The notes: generated by a model from the sequence alone, not told the origin. DNA of 64,000 bases from Devosia equisanguinis (GCF_900631955.1 NZ_UZWD01000038.1:248001-312000), one strand, 5' to 3'; shown: positions 45,809-55,440, numbered from the stretch's first letter. A program made the numbers and translations.

Positions 45809-46777
45809 ATGACCGCACGACCAAAACGCATCGACCTTCTGGGTGTCGCAACGGCCTCCGGCGCCTCGGTGCGCGGCTGTGGCATGGGGCCGGAAGCCCT
45901 GCGCGTCGCTGGCTTGATCGAGGCGCTGATCGATCTCGACCATATGGTCGGCGACCACGGCGACCTGCGCCGGCCGCAGCCGGAAATCTCCACCAACCCA
46001 TCCAGCGGGCGTCTCCCCGACGAGCGCAAGTCCGACGTCTTGAGCCTGGCGCAACGCGTCAGCGATGCGGGGCTCGGTATTCTCGATGAAGGTCACTTTC
46101 CAGTGTTCATTGGCGGCGACCACTCGATTGCCATGGGCACGGTCTCCGCGGTGGCGCGCCATTGCCTGCCCGTGGGGCGCCCGGTGCATGTGCTGTGGAT
46201 CGACGCGCATGCCGACTACAACACCCCGGACACCTCGCCCTCGGGCAATCTGCATGGCATGCCGCTGGCGCTGCTGTGCGGCGAGCCCGGCTTCGATGAC
46301 AGTTTTACCGGCGACTGGCTGGGCCGGATCGATCCGCGCAATGTCTGCATTTTCGGGGCCCGGTCGGTGGATCGCGACGAGCGCCGGCTGGTGCACGCGC
46401 GCGGCGTCGATGTGGTCGACATGCGCAAGATCGACCAGTTGGGCGTGGTGGCGGCGCTGGCCAAGGTGATCGACCGCGCCAAGGCTGCCGGCGCGCATCT
46501 GCATGTCAGTTTCGATGTCGACAGTCTCGACCCGGCCATTGCACCGGGCGGCGGGACGCTCGTGCCGGGCGGACTGACCTATCGCGAGGCGCATCTGATG
46601 ATGGAAATGCTGCATGACAGCGGCGTGGTGGGCTCGCTCGATGTGGTCGAGCTCAACCCCTTTCTCGACCACGGAGGCAAGAGCGCGACGCTGCTGGTGG
46701 ACCTGGTGGCGAGCCTGTTTGGGCGGTCGATCATGGGCGAGGAGCCCGGGCCGATGGAGTTCGCCTCGGAGCAATGA
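45809..46777 (+). CDS. rocF: Arginase
   Basis: The 322-residue ureohydrolase makes ornithine and urea from arginine. Mn ligands are in GGDHSIAMGT, DAHADYNTP and SFDVDSLDP. SPSGNLHGMPLA after the second motif favours arginase over agmatinase. The ATG at 45809 is preferred because the family domain starts at once (RIDLLGVATASGA); the longer frame lacks conserved sequence. The stop abuts the stop of the convergent GGDEF gene with no spacer. Confidence 0.92.
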   Translation: MTARPKRIDLLGVATASGASVRGCGMGPEALRVAGLIEALIDLDHMVGDHGDLRRPQPEISTNPSSGRLPDERKSDVLSLAQRVSDAGLGILDEGHFPVFIGGDHSIAMGTVSAVARHCLPVGRPVHVLWIDAHADYNTPDTSPSGNLHGMPLALLCGEPGFDDSFTGDWLGRIDPRNVCIFGARSVDRDERRLVHARGVDVVDMRKIDQLGVVAALAKVIDRAKAAGAHLHVSFDVDSLDPAIAPGGGTLVPGGLTYREAHLMMEMLHDSGVVGSLDVVELNPFLDHGGKSATLLVDLVASLFGRSIMGEEPGPMEFASEQ

Positions 46778-47953
46778 TCAGGCGGCGCGGCCTTGTTGCG
46801 GCAGGCCGATGATGGCGCAGTCGCGGCCGCTGGCCTTGGCCTCGTAGAGTGTCTGGTCGGCGCGGCGATAGAGCGAGTTGATGCCGTCATCGGCATCGGT
46901 GGACTGAACGATGCCGGCACTGAAGCGGACGGGCGCGCCATCGGGCAGGCGCAGGCCGGCGGCGAATTCATCGCGCAGCCGCTCGACGAAGCCGTGCACG
47001 GTGTTGGCATCGGCGCCCTGATAGATGAGACAGAATTCCTCGCCGCCCATGCGCGCAGCAATTGCCGGCTTGGGCTTGGCGTCACTGATGGTGGCCCCAA
47101 AAGCCGCCAGGACCCGGTCGCCTTCATCATGTCCCCAGCGGTCGTTCACCTGTTTGAAAAAGTCGAGATCGAGCGCTACGAAGGTGAAGGCGGTGCCCTG
47201 CCCCATCGACTGGTGCCAGAGTTTCGAGCCCCCCTCATGCAGCGCCCGTCGATTGACCAGGCCAGTCAGCTCGTCGCGGAAGGCGAGCTCGGCGAGCCGG
47301 GCTTCGGCGCGGTCCTTGAGGGCGGCGAGCCAGGACAGCGTAATGAGCGTGGTGCCGATATAGCTGGCAAAGAATGGCCAGGTATTGGAGGGATCACCGC
47401 TGATGGCGTAGAGATCGATGCGCCCCAGAAACACGGCCTCGGCAGGTCGGGACATGGCACTGACGAACGATACGCTATAGCCCATGGCCAGCAGCACGGC
47501 GGTGCTGGGCCGCACCACCTGACGCCCATGGATCAGCACGAACACCGCTGCGGCGCCCAATTGCGCGCTGAGCACCACGGCGATGACGATGGCCGATTGT
47601 TCGGCGGTGATCGGTAGCAGCAATATGGCCGCCACGGCGCTGACGGGCGGGGTGATGAACCAGGCGCGATGCACGCGCCGGCCAGTCATCGCAACGACGG
47701 CGGCCCATTGCAGCGCAATGATAGAGGTGACGCAGCCGCCATAGATCGCCACCAGGAAGATGTTGCGGGTGAGCACCGCCGGAATGACCGCCGCCCAACT
47801 GAACACCGCCATCAACAGCGCCAGGCAGAACATGATGGTTTCCGGACGATCCCGGCGGAGCGTCATGATCGGAACAGCAATGGCAAAGACGATGATGCTG
47901 ACGATACGCGCCACCACCAATGTCGGCATGTCCAATTCCAATGCCGTACTCAA
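46778..47953 (-). CDS. Membrane-anchored diguanylate cyclase (GGDEF protein)
   Basis: The 391-residue protein has about six to seven N-terminal membrane helices (residues 5-215) and a C-terminal GGDEF domain: FRDELTGLVNRRAL, ALDLDFFKQVNDRWGHDEGD and the active-site GGEEF. The usual RxxD inhibitory site five residues before GGEEF is absent, so c-di-GMP feedback may be lost. I chose TTG at 47953, which follows GGAGG at good spacing; an ATG at 47929 is the alternative. Confidence 0.88.
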   Translation of the reverse strand: MSTALELDMPTLVVARIVSIIVFAIAVPIMTLRRDRPETIMFCLALLMAVFSWAAVIPAVLTRNIFLVAIYGGCVTSIIALQWAAVVAMTGRRVHRAWFITPPVSAVAAILLLPITAEQSAIVIAVVLSAQLGAAAVFVLIHGRQVVRPSTAVLLAMGYSVSFVSAMSRPAEAVFLGRIDLYAISGDPSNTWPFFASYIGTTLITLSWLAALKDRAEARLAELAFRDELTGLVNRRALHEGGSKLWHQSMGQGTAFTFVALDLDFFKQVNDRWGHDEGDRVLAAFGATISDAKPKPAIAARMGGEEFCLIYQGADANTVHGFVERLRDEFAAGLRLPDGAPVRFSAGIVQSTDADDGINSLYRRADQTLYEAKASGRDCAIIGLPQQGRAA

Positions 47954-48098
47954 AACGCGCCTCCGACGGACCCAAGCAACCGTCACTTGGCGCAAGCTAA
48001 GCCAAAGGCCGTAAATTAATGGTTTTAGTTAGGTAGAAGTACCGAGCGCCGAGCGGCCTGTGCGGCTGCGGCGTCGAGAGATGAACCGGTGAAAAAGC

Positions 48099-48134
48099 GG
48101 AACGCCGCCGGCTCGTTGGAGCCTGCGGCGTTCC
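48099..48134 (-). terminator. Intrinsic terminator of clpX
   Basis: Two 16-base arms (48099-48114 and 48119-48134) pair with one mismatch around loop GTTG, followed on the minus strand by GCTTTTTC. Located 25 bases past the clpX stop. Confidence 0.88.
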
Positions 48135-48159
48135 CAAAGGTTCGATCTGGATGCAGACG

Positions 48160-49437
48160 TCAGGCGGTTGCCGGCTCGTCTTCCTTCTTGCGCTCGGAAT
48201 AGATGTAGAGCGGACGCACGTCCTTGCCCTTCACCACATCCTCGCTGATCACCACTTCCTCGACGCCTTCAAGCGAAGGCAGGTCGTACATGGTGTCGAG
48301 CAGGATGGCTTCCATGATGGAGCGGAGGCCGCGGGCACCGGTCTTGCGCTCGATGGCCTTCTCGGCGATGGCCTTGAGGGCATCTTCGTGGAAGGTGAGC
48401 TCGACCTCTTCCATCTGGAACAGGCGCTGGTACTGGCGCACCAGAGCGTTCTTCGGAGCGGTGAGGATTTCGATCAGCGCAGGAATGTCGAGGTCTTCGA
48501 GGGTCGCGAGAACCGGCAGACGGCCGATGAATTCCGGGATCAGGCCGAAACGCACCAGGTCCTCCGGTGCCACGTCCTTGAGCAGATCGCCGACGCGGCG
48601 GTCCTGCGGGTCCTTGACGGTGGCCGAGAAGCCGATGCCAGAGCCTTCGCCACGCGCTGAAATGATCTTCTCGAGGCCGGCAAAGGCGCCGCCGCAGATG
48701 AAGAGGATATTGGTGGTGTCGACCTGCAGGAATTCCTGCTGCGGATGCTTGCGCCCGCCCTGCGGCGGCACGGAGGCGACAGTGCCTTCCATGATCTTGA
48801 GCAGGGCCTGCTGCACGCCTTCGCCCGACACGTCACGGGTGATCGAGGGATTGTCAGACTTGCGGGAAATCTTATCGACTTCGTCGATATAGACGATGCC
48901 GCGCTGGGCCTTTTCGACATTGTAGTCGGCGGCCTGGAGCAGCTTGAGAATGATGTTTTCCACGTCCTCGCCCACGTAACCGGCTTCGGTCAGCGTGGTG
49001 GCGTCGGCCATGGTGAAGGGCACATCGAGAATGCGGGCCAGCGTCTGCGCCAACAGCGTCTTGCCCGAGCCGGTGGGCCCGATCAGCAGAATATTGGACT
49101 TGGAGAGTTCCACATCCTGGTTCTTGGTCGCGTGGTGCAGGCGCTTGTAATGGTTGTGCACGGCCACGGACAGCACGCGCTTGGCGCGGAACTGGCCAAT
49201 GACGTAGTCGTCCAGCACCTTGCAGATCTCAGCTGGGGTGGGCACTCCGTCGGAGGATTTGACCATGGAGGTCTTGTTCTCTTCGCGGATGATGTCCATG
49301 CACAGCTCGACGCATTCATCACAGATGAAGACAGTCGGGCCGGCAATCAGCTTGCGAACCTCGTGCTGGCTCTTGCCGCAAAACGAGCAGTAGAGCGTGT
49401 TCTTCGAGGTTTCGCCGTTCGTTGTCTCTTTGGACAT
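48160..49437 (-). CDS. clpX: ClpXP protease ATPase subunit ClpX
   Basis: The 425-residue AAA+ unfoldase has an N-terminal zinc finger (CSFCGKSQ and CDECVELC), Walker [13 protein letters not shown], Walker [11 protein letters not shown], the pore loop AGYVGED and the ClpP-docking IGF-type loop as GIGF. It feeds tagged substrates into ClpP, whose gene is upstream with a 173-base gap. Length is standard. Confidence 0.97.
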   Translation of the reverse strand: MSKETTNGETSKNTLYCSFCGKSQHEVRKLIAGPTVFICDECVELCMDIIREENKTSMVKSSDGVPTPAEICKVLDDYVIGQFRAKRVLSVAVHNHYKRLHHATKNQDVELSKSNILLIGPTGSGKTLLAQTLARILDVPFTMADATTLTEAGYVGEDVENIILKLLQAADYNVEKAQRGIVYIDEVDKISRKSDNPSITRDVSGEGVQQALLKIMEGTVASVPPQGGRKHPQQEFLQVDTTNILFICGGAFAGLEKIISARGEGSGIGFSATVKDPQDRRVGDLLKDVAPEDLVRFGLIPEFIGRLPVLATLEDLDIPALIEILTAPKNALVRQYQRLFQMEEVELTFHEDALKAIAEKAIERKTGARGLRSIMEAILLDTMYDLPSLEGVEEVVISEDVVKGKDVRPLYIYSERKKEDEPATA

Positions 49438-49610
49438 CCTGTCACTCCCGGGGACTGAGGGCCCCCTTGTTCAAGCGCTAACGGAGACCGTAACGCGCAA
49501 GACATAAAGAAAGTCTAAGCCGAAACGACCTTAAAGGCCGTTCCGGCTGGGTGCAATTGCGCTTGGATCACAGTCCACGGCGCACCAGCATTGTGCTTAA
49601 CGCGCAGCAA

Positions 49611-50240
49611 TCAGCTTGCAGCCTCGGGGACGGCGCGCTTTTCGTGGATGGAATCGATGAGGCCAAAGGTCTTGGCCTCTTCCGGGCTGAGGAAGCGATC
49701 GCGCTCGAGGGCGTTCTCGATTTCCTCGTAAGTGCGGCCCGTGTGCTTCTCATAAATCTGATTAAGACGCCGCTTCAAACCCTCGACTTCCTTCGCATGA
49801 ATCAGGATGTCGGTGACCTGACCCTGGAAGCCGCCGGAGGGCTGGTGGACCATGATGCGGGAGTTGGGAAGCGAGGTACGCATGCCGGCTTCACCGGCTG
49901 CGAGCAGCAGCGACCCCATGGACGCGGCCTGGCCCATCACCATGGTGGCAACGGCGGGGCGGATGAATTGCATGGTGTCGTAAATGGAAAGGCCAGCCGT
50001 CACCACGCCGCCGGGCGAGTTGATGTACATGGCGATTTCCTTTTTCGGATTCTCCGATTCGAGGAAGAGCAGCTGTGCCACGATGAGGGAGGCCATGTTG
50101 TCCTCGACCACACCGGTCACGAAAATGATGCGCTCGCGCAGGAGGCGCGAATAGATGTCGAAGGCGCGCTCGCCCCGATTCGACTGCTCGACCACCATGG
50201 GTACGAGCGTGTTCATGTAAAGATCGTGCGGATCCCGCAT
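49611..50240 (-). CDS. clpP: ATP-dependent Clp protease proteolytic subunit
   Basis: The 209-residue serine protease has the catalytic Ser in [15 protein letters not shown], His in [12 protein letters not shown] and Asp in the [11 protein letters not shown] region, with [19 protein letters not shown] lining the active site. The ATG at 50240 follows AGGGGC; the longer frame adds a non-conserved 35-residue N-terminus and is rejected. Together with clpX and lon it makes a protein quality-control block. Confidence 0.97.
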   Translation of the reverse strand: MRDPHDLYMNTLVPMVVEQSNRGERAFDIYSRLLRERIIFVTGVVEDNMASLIVAQLLFLESENPKKEIAMYINSPGGVVTAGLSIYDTMQFIRPAVATMVMGQAASMGSLLLAAGEAGMRTSLPNSRIMVHQPSGGFQGQVTDILIHAKEVEGLKRRLNQIYEKHTGRTYEEIENALERDRFLSPEEAKTFGLIDSIHEKRAVPEAAS

Positions 50241-50482
50241 ATGATTGCCCCTTGGCACCTGTCCGCGTCGCGAGCCGGATGGTGCACTTGGTTGGATGGA
50301 CCATGCCCCTTCCCCGAACGCGCATGTGGCGAAGTCAGAGGGCATGTCGGAATATCGAATCAGCGCGACAGGCCGATTGCAGGCTATGCCGCCTTAATGG
50401 GCGGTAAAGGCACAGATAGGCGGCAATGAGGCGCGCTTCAATAGGCAGATCGATCTACCGCCGATCAGGGTGAACGCATCCC

Positions 50483-50809
50483 CTAGCGGATCAGCAGGGA
50501 GACCACCATGGCCAGGAAAACCAGACCGATAAGGCCGCAGACAATGCGTATATAGGTCTGCAGCCTGGCGCACTCCCGCAGGGCGGCGCTGCGTTCAGGC
50601 TCGGCCAGGCGTAATGCCTGGTCTTTTGCGCGGTACGCCCTGCCCGAGCCGGGAATTTTCGACAGGTCCATGTACGGCCGCAGCCTGGGATCGGCCAGCT
50701 GTCTGGTCTCGATGTTCTTGAACTTGTTGCCAAGCACGGAGTCCCAGGCAATCGCACCGGTCAGCGATACCAGTATGAAGACCAGAAACGCGCCTTGCCA
50801 AAAATCCAT
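50483..50809 (-). CDS. Small two-helix membrane protein, unknown function
   Basis: The 108-residue protein has an N-terminal membrane helix (about residues 5-25) and a C-terminal one (about 86-106) around a hydrophilic Arg-rich middle. I do not recognise a family. It starts 4 bases after the stop of the 76-residue gene, so it is the last gene of a brnT-brnA-led operon. Confidence 0.7.
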   Translation of the reverse strand: MDFWQGAFLVFILVSLTGAIAWDSVLGNKFKNIETRQLADPRLRPYMDLSKIPGSGRAYRAKDQALRLAEPERSAALRECARLQTYIRIVCGLIGLVFLAMVVSLLIR

Positions 50810-50813
50810 CGGG

Positions 50814-51044
50814 CTAGTCGGTGAACCCGACCGCAACACCCTTCTTGCGGAAATAGGCCTGCATCAGCTTGCGGCCCTGGCGGTTGCCCTGGGCCAGCTT
50901 GGCGGTTTGGAAAGTGGCTTCCTTGACACCTTCCCTGGCCATTGCCGCCTTGAGGGCAGCGATGTGGGCGTCGAGGTCTTCGTTGTCATTCTTGATCGAG
51001 GCGTAGATGGCGTCGATGGCGGCGGAAACGGTCAGGTCGCTCAC
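50814..51044 (-). CDS. Conserved small protein of unknown function
   Basis: The 76-residue hydrophilic protein starts with GTG at 51044 after a GAGGA site that overlaps the end of brnA. It reads as helical (SIKNDNEDLDAHIAALKAAM) with a basic C-terminal half (NRQGRKLMQAYFRKKG). I cannot assign a function. It is 13 bases from brnA and 4 from the next gene. Confidence 0.7.
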   Translation of the reverse strand: MSDLTVSAAIDAIYASIKNDNEDLDAHIAALKAAMAREGVKEATFQTAKLAQGNRQGRKLMQAYFRKKGVAVGFTD

Positions 51045-51057
51045 GGGTCGAGAATCC

Positions 51058-51342
51058 TCAGTCGAGTTTGGCTGCCTTCAGAACATCATTGATGCGTCCT
51101 TGCCAACCTTTTCCTGTGGCCTTGAACTTTTCGATGACGTCGGGGTCGAGGCGCAGGGAAATCTGCTGCTTGGGGGTATCGACAGGCGGACGGCCACGCG
51201 CGCGGCGGATGCTTTCGGCGAGGTCCGGGAAGACCTCGGCGAAGGGGCGGGCCTGTGCTATCTGTTCATCCGTCAACTCTGGGCTGTCTACAGCGTCCCA
51301 ATCTTCGCGCGTGTAGCCGCGTCCTTCTACAAATTCTTTCAC
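51058..51342 (-). CDS. brnA: BrnA family antitoxin
   Basis: The 94-residue protein has a C-terminal ribbon-helix-helix segment (QQISLRLDPDVIEKFKATGK and WQGRINDVLKAA), the BrnA DNA-binding dimerisation domain. It neutralises BrnT and represses the operon. Its start overlaps the brnT stop by 4 bases (ATGA), the normal toxin-first order for this system. Confidence 0.9.
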   Translation of the reverse strand: MKEFVEGRGYTREDWDAVDSPELTDEQIAQARPFAEVFPDLAESIRRARGRPPVDTPKQQISLRLDPDVIEKFKATGKGWQGRINDVLKAAKLD

Positions 51343-51587
51343 AGCAGAAGTCTCCTTTCACGAGCACTCGCCGGACGCATGGAAATAACAGAAATCGCTT
51401 CCGTCCCATAACGCACGTGTACCACCACGATCCCAACGCCATCGTGCCAACCAACTGCAATTTTTCTTCCAAGCTTTCCCGGAAGCGTAGTGGCATCCAC
51501 AAAGAATTCAGGAGTGAGCTCGGCAAAATCCAGGCCGTGCTTGTCCAGATTGGCTTGTCGCTTCAGTTCGTCCCACACAATCTGCAT
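51339..51587 (-). CDS. brnT: BrnT family toxin (ribonuclease)
   Basis: The 82-residue protein has the BrnT features: WDELKRQANLDKHGLDFAE near the N-terminus, a central RKIAVGWHDGVGIVVVHV sheet and SVISMRPASARERR at the end. It is a RelE-fold endoribonuclease that stops translation until bound by BrnA. It leads an operon with brnA and two small downstream genes. Confidence 0.9.
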   Translation of the reverse strand: MQIVWDELKRQANLDKHGLDFAELTPEFFVDATTLPGKLGRKIAVGWHDGVGIVVVHVRYGTEAISVISMRPASARERRLLL

Positions 51588-51722
51588 TTTTGTATCACAT
51601 TAAATAGGGCGATCCAATGACTTTGCCAGAGGGCGAAAGAGGCGTCGATGGCGATTGCTTTGCGGCTGGAAGGCCGTAGATTTGACCAATCGATAAAAGC
51701 GTCGCAGAGCCCCCGCATATCC

Positions 51723-52979
51723 ATGGCCGCCATTATTCAAGTCAAGCCGATCACCGATGTCCCCGACATGCTGCGCGCCAGCGCCCAACCGCAGGACCCG
51801 GACTTCTACCAGAACCCCTACCCTTTCTATGCCCGCCAGCATGCTACCCACCCGGCCTTCTTCTGGGAGGAATATGGCCATTGGTGCTTCGCCGACTTCA
51901 AGACCGTGAGCCTGTTGCTGCGCGACAAGCGGTTCGGCCGGGACATTCTGCATGTCGCCAGCCGCGAGGAGATCGGCCTGCCGGCGCCCAAGCCGCATGT
52001 CGCGGATTTCGATCTGACTGAGAAGCATTCCCTGCTCAATCTCGAGCCGCCCGACCACACACGGCTTCGTACACTGGTGAACCGGGCATTTGTATCGCGC
52101 CAGGTCGAGCAGTTGCGGCCGCGCATCCGGCAATTGGCACACGAGATGATCGATGGCTTCGAGGGGGAGGACAGCGTCGACCTGATCAAGGCTTTCGCCG
52201 CGCCGATCCCGGCCATCATCATTGCCGAGATGATCGGATTGCCGGCAGAGATGGCGCCGCAGTTGCTCAATTGGTCCAACCGCATGGTGACGATGTACAT
52301 GTACAATGTCAGCCGCGAGACCGAGCTCGACGCCAATCAGGCAGCGGCAGATTTCACTGCCTATCTGCGGGAAGTGATCGCCGAGCGCCGCAAGGCGCCG
52401 CGCGAGGACCTGCTCAGCCATATGCTGACCACCGACCGCGACGGCGATGTGCTGGACGAGGACGAGGTGATGTCCACCGCTATCCTGCTGCTCAATGCCG
52501 GCCATGAGGCGACGGTGCATACGACTGGCAATGGCGTCAAATCCATCCTCGAAAGCGGCATCGATCCCAAGACGCTGTTCGTGACCCCGGAGCAGACGGA
52601 GGCGACGGTGGAAGAATGCCTGCGCTTCGACGCGCCGCTGCATCTGTTCACTCGCTATGCGCTTGTCGACACCGAACTCAACGGCATCCCGCTGCGCAAG
52701 GGCGATGTGGTGGGGCTGATGCTCGGCGCCGCCAATCGCGATCCGGCACGCTTCGCCCATGCCGACCGGTTCGACCCGTTCCGCACCGATGGCGCCAATG
52801 TCAGTTTTGGCGCCGGCATTCACTTCTGCATCGGCGCGCCGCTGGCGCGAATAGAATTGCAAGAGTCCATGAAGGTGCTGTTCGAACGGCTGCCGAAGCT
52901 CAGGATTGCCGAGCCGCCGCGCTATGGGAATGTGTATCATTTCCATGGGCTGGAGAGGCTGATGGTGAGCTGGAAGTAG
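51723..52979 (+). CDS. Cytochrome P450
   Basis: The 418-residue bacterial class I P450 has the I-helix AGHEAT, the ExxR pair in EECLRF, and the heme-ligand loop FGAGIHFCIGAPLAR with the axial Cys at about residue 370. The ATG at 51723 starts the conserved part; the upstream frame is not conserved. No ferredoxin or reductase gene is adjacent, so partners and substrate are unknown. It is divergent from brnT. Confidence 0.93.
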   Translation: MAAIIQVKPITDVPDMLRASAQPQDPDFYQNPYPFYARQHATHPAFFWEEYGHWCFADFKTVSLLLRDKRFGRDILHVASREEIGLPAPKPHVADFDLTEKHSLLNLEPPDHTRLRTLVNRAFVSRQVEQLRPRIRQLAHEMIDGFEGEDSVDLIKAFAAPIPAIIIAEMIGLPAEMAPQLLNWSNRMVTMYMYNVSRETELDANQAAADFTAYLREVIAERRKAPREDLLSHMLTTDRDGDVLDEDEVMSTAILLLNAGHEATVHTTGNGVKSILESGIDPKTLFVTPEQTEATVEECLRFDAPLHLFTRYALVDTELNGIPLRKGDVVGLMLGAANRDPARFAHADRFDPFRTDGANVSFGAGIHFCIGAPLARIELQESMKVLFERLPKLRIAEPPRYGNVYHFHGLERLMVSWK

Positions 52980-53031
52980 GCCGCTGGCGTCGCGGTGGGC
53001 CATACGCCCCTCTTTCATTCGCTCCCCAGTC

Positions 53032-53114
53032 GTCACCTTCGGGATCGACCCGAGGGGTCTTGGCTGCCTGGCCTGCGCGAAGAAAGAGCCCTCGGGTCAA
53101 GCCCGAGGGTGACG
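53032..53114. repeat. Inverted pair of CCCTCGGG-type palindromic repeats
   Basis: Two copies of a palindrome family face each other in the 215-base gap between P450 and symporter genes. The left copy (53032-53062) begins GTCACCTTCGGG; the right copy (53084-53114) has CCCTCGGG, then TCAAG, then CCCGAGGGTGACG. Matching units occur at 55.4-55.9 kb. Confidence 0.75.
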
Positions 53115-53149
53115 ATCTGGGGTGGTGGAAATGCTGCGAGCAGACACAA

Positions 53150-53171
53150 AAGGGGACCTTTCGGTCCCCTT
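53150..53171 (-). terminator. Intrinsic terminator of the symporter gene
   Basis: Perfect stem AAGGGGACC / GGTCCCCTT with tetraloop TTTC, followed on the minus strand by TTGTG after a T-rich end. It lies 24 bases beyond the symporter stop. Confidence 0.8.
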
Positions 53172-53194
53172 CTCTCATTCTCAGTGCGGGGCGT

Positions 53195-54568
53195 TTATTG
53201 CGCGGGAACGGCGTCCGCATCGGCGTCGAGGTTTTCGACGCTTTCGCCGCGGTCGTAGGTGGCCTGATCGAGAATGCCCTCGCGCTTGGCGACGATGGTG
53301 GGCACCAGAGCCTGGCCCGCAACGTTAACCGCGGTGCGGCCCATGTCGAGGATGGGGTCGATGGCCAGCAGCAGGCCGACGCCTTCGAGCGGCAGGCCGA
53401 GGGTCGAGAGGGTCAGCGTCAGCATGACCGTGGCGCCGGTGAGGCCGGCGGTGGCGGCGGAGCCGATGACCGAGACGAAGACGATCAGCAGATAATGCTC
53501 GATGCCCAGGCTGATGCCGAAGAACTGGGCGACGAAGATGGCCGAGATCGCTGGATAGATGGCAGCGCAACCGTCCATCTTGGTGGTGGCGCCGAGCGGC
53601 ACGGCGAAGGAGGCATATTCACGCGGTACGCCGAGATTCTTTTCGGTGATGCGTTCAGTCACAGGCAGCGTGCCGATAGACGAGCGCGACACGAAGGCGA
53701 GCTGGATGGCGGGCCATGCGCTCTGGAAATAGCGGATGGGGTTGAGGCCATTGGCCTGCAGCAGCGCCGGATAAACGACGAACAGCACCAGGACGAGGCC
53801 GATATAGATGGCGGCGGCATACCAGCCGAGTTGCGCCAGGGCGTCCCAGCCGTAGACGGCGACGGCATTGCCGAGCAGGCCGATCGTGCCGATGGGCGTC
53901 AGGCGAATGACCCACCACAGGACCTTGTGGATGATCTTGAGGAAGGAGCGGTTGAAGGCAAGGAACGGATCGGCGGCCGGGCCGACGCGCAGGGCTGCAA
54001 CGCCGACGACGATGGCGACGATAAGAATCTGCAGCACGTTGAAGTTTAGGCTGGTGGTGGCGCCGCTATCGGAGACGCGGGTCGATGCCTGCAGGCCGAT
54101 GAAGTTGGACGGGATCAGGCCCTTGAGGAAGTCCAGCCAGGAGCCGGTGGAGGATGGCGCGCGGGCCGCGGCTTCGGTGACAGCGGTATGGACGCCGGGC
54201 TGGATGATGAGGCCCAGCGCGATGCCGATGGCCACGGCGATCAGCGCGGTGATGGCGAACCAGAGCAGCGTCTGCCACACCAGCTTAGCGGCATTGTTGA
54301 GCTCGCGCAGATTGGCGATGGAGGCAACGATGGCGGTAAAGACCAGTACCGGCACCAGAGCGCGCAGCAGCGAGACGAAAGACGAGCCGATGGTGGCAAG
54401 GGTGACCGTCAGCCAATTGGCATTGCCGGCGGCATCAGGACCCATGGTGCGGGCGATGAAGCCCAGGACCAGGCCGATGACCATGGCGGCAAGCACCTGA
54501 ACGCCGAAATTGCGGTAGAGCGGCTTTGGCGCGCGTGGCGCAGCGCCGGCCGAAACGGTAGTTGGCAT
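53195..54568 (-). CDS. Dicarboxylate/amino acid:cation symporter (DAACS family)
   Basis: The 457-residue transporter has eight or so membrane helices plus re-entrant loops. Family landmarks are the Ser-rich hairpin AFVSRSSIGTLPVTE, the TTKMDGCAAIYPA segment (NMDG-type substrate loop, here KMDG) and DPILDMGRTAVNVAG. It imports C4-dicarboxylates or glutamate/aspartate with Na+ or H+. The ATG at 54568 follows GAGG. Confidence 0.9.
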   Translation of the reverse strand: MPTTVSAGAAPRAPKPLYRNFGVQVLAAMVIGLVLGFIARTMGPDAAGNANWLTVTLATIGSSFVSLLRALVPVLVFTAIVASIANLRELNNAAKLVWQTLLWFAITALIAVAIGIALGLIIQPGVHTAVTEAAARAPSSTGSWLDFLKGLIPSNFIGLQASTRVSDSGATTSLNFNVLQILIVAIVVGVAALRVGPAADPFLAFNRSFLKIIHKVLWWVIRLTPIGTIGLLGNAVAVYGWDALAQLGWYAAAIYIGLVLVLFVVYPALLQANGLNPIRYFQSAWPAIQLAFVSRSSIGTLPVTERITEKNLGVPREYASFAVPLGATTKMDGCAAIYPAISAIFVAQFFGISLGIEHYLLIVFVSVIGSAATAGLTGATVMLTLTLSTLGLPLEGVGLLLAIDPILDMGRTAVNVAGQALVPTIVAKREGILDQATYDRGESVENLDADADAVPAQ

Positions 54569-54735
54569 GACAAACCTCGTCAGAGAAGACCGCTCGCACA
54601 AGGCTTGTGCAGCTTGCCTCACAATTAGCCAGGACCATACGCCTGACGCCGACGAAGTTCAGCGCATGACATTCCCTTTGCGTAGCGCGCGGAAGATAAT
54701 TCTATCGCCCAATGCCAATCATCGAGAAAATCCGC

Positions 54736-55374
54736 TCACAGGCGGCGGGTAATGAGGGTAGCGAGCGCAGCGATGACTGGCAGGGTGATGAGACTCGTGG
54801 CGAGGGCGATCACCATGGGACCCGGCCCGGGATCTATCCAGACCAGGGCGGCAAGGACGAAGGCCAGAAGGCCGCTGGTGAGCCCGGCGACGCGGTGCAC
54901 AATGCGCCAGGCGCGATCGGATGCGATCGGCCAGGGCATGCGCATGCCGGCATAGGTGTGGCGCTCGGCCTCGAACAGCACAAGGCCAAGCACCAGCAGC
55001 GCGCCGGCCAAAGCAAGGCCGGTAAAGCGGATGAGGTCGAGATCGGAGCCATTGCCCATGACCAGCAGGCCAAGCTGGCAGGCGGCGGCCACGGCGAGTG
55101 CCAGGGTCAGGGCGGGATCGAGAATGTGCTGCACCTTGGCGAAGTGGTTCTTGGTGAGAGCCCGACTGAGGAGGAAAAAGCCTGCCATGAGGGCGATCTG
55201 GATGAGGGGCGCCACGACCAGGGCCACATCGCGCGGCCAGAGCCAATCCGGGGTACTGCCCTGCCAGTGGGCGGGGAAGGCATAGTCGGCCGGAATATGC
55301 AGGAACCCCACCGCGGCCATGGCGACCGTCACGGTGAGAATGAGGGCATGGAAGCGGGTGACTAGGTTTTGCAT
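54736..55374 (-). CDS. SdpI-like multi-helix membrane protein
   Basis: The 212-residue protein has six predicted membrane helices. FPAHWQGSTPDWLWPRDVAL resembles the DUF1648 loop and TYAGMRMPWPIASDRAWRIVHR resembles the SdpI signature, so it is a distant relative of the protein at 42.0-42.7 kb. No regulator is adjacent. Assignment is by motif only. Confidence 0.72.
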   Translation of the reverse strand: MQNLVTRFHALILTVTVAMAAVGFLHIPADYAFPAHWQGSTPDWLWPRDVALVVAPLIQIALMAGFFLLSRALTKNHFAKVQHILDPALTLALAVAAACQLGLLVMGNGSDLDLIRFTGLALAGALLVLGLVLFEAERHTYAGMRMPWPIASDRAWRIVHRVAGLTSGLLAFVLAALVWIDPGPGPMVIALATSLITLPVIAALATLITRRL

Positions 55375-55409
55375 GGCGGGATGGATATGGGAGTCCAGTG
55401 CCGAACCGC

Positions 55410-55440
55410 AAGAGCCCTCGCGTCAAGCGCGAGGGTGACG
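55410..55440 (+). repeat. Palindromic repeat unit (CCCTCGCG type), upstream of the GIY-YIG block
   Basis: A 31-base unit with CCCTCGCG, TCAAG, CGCGAGGGTGACG, identical to the unit at 55904-55934. Decayed half copies (GGCGAGGGTGAC, GGGGGTGACGA) follow near 55461 and 55528. Confidence 0.8.
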
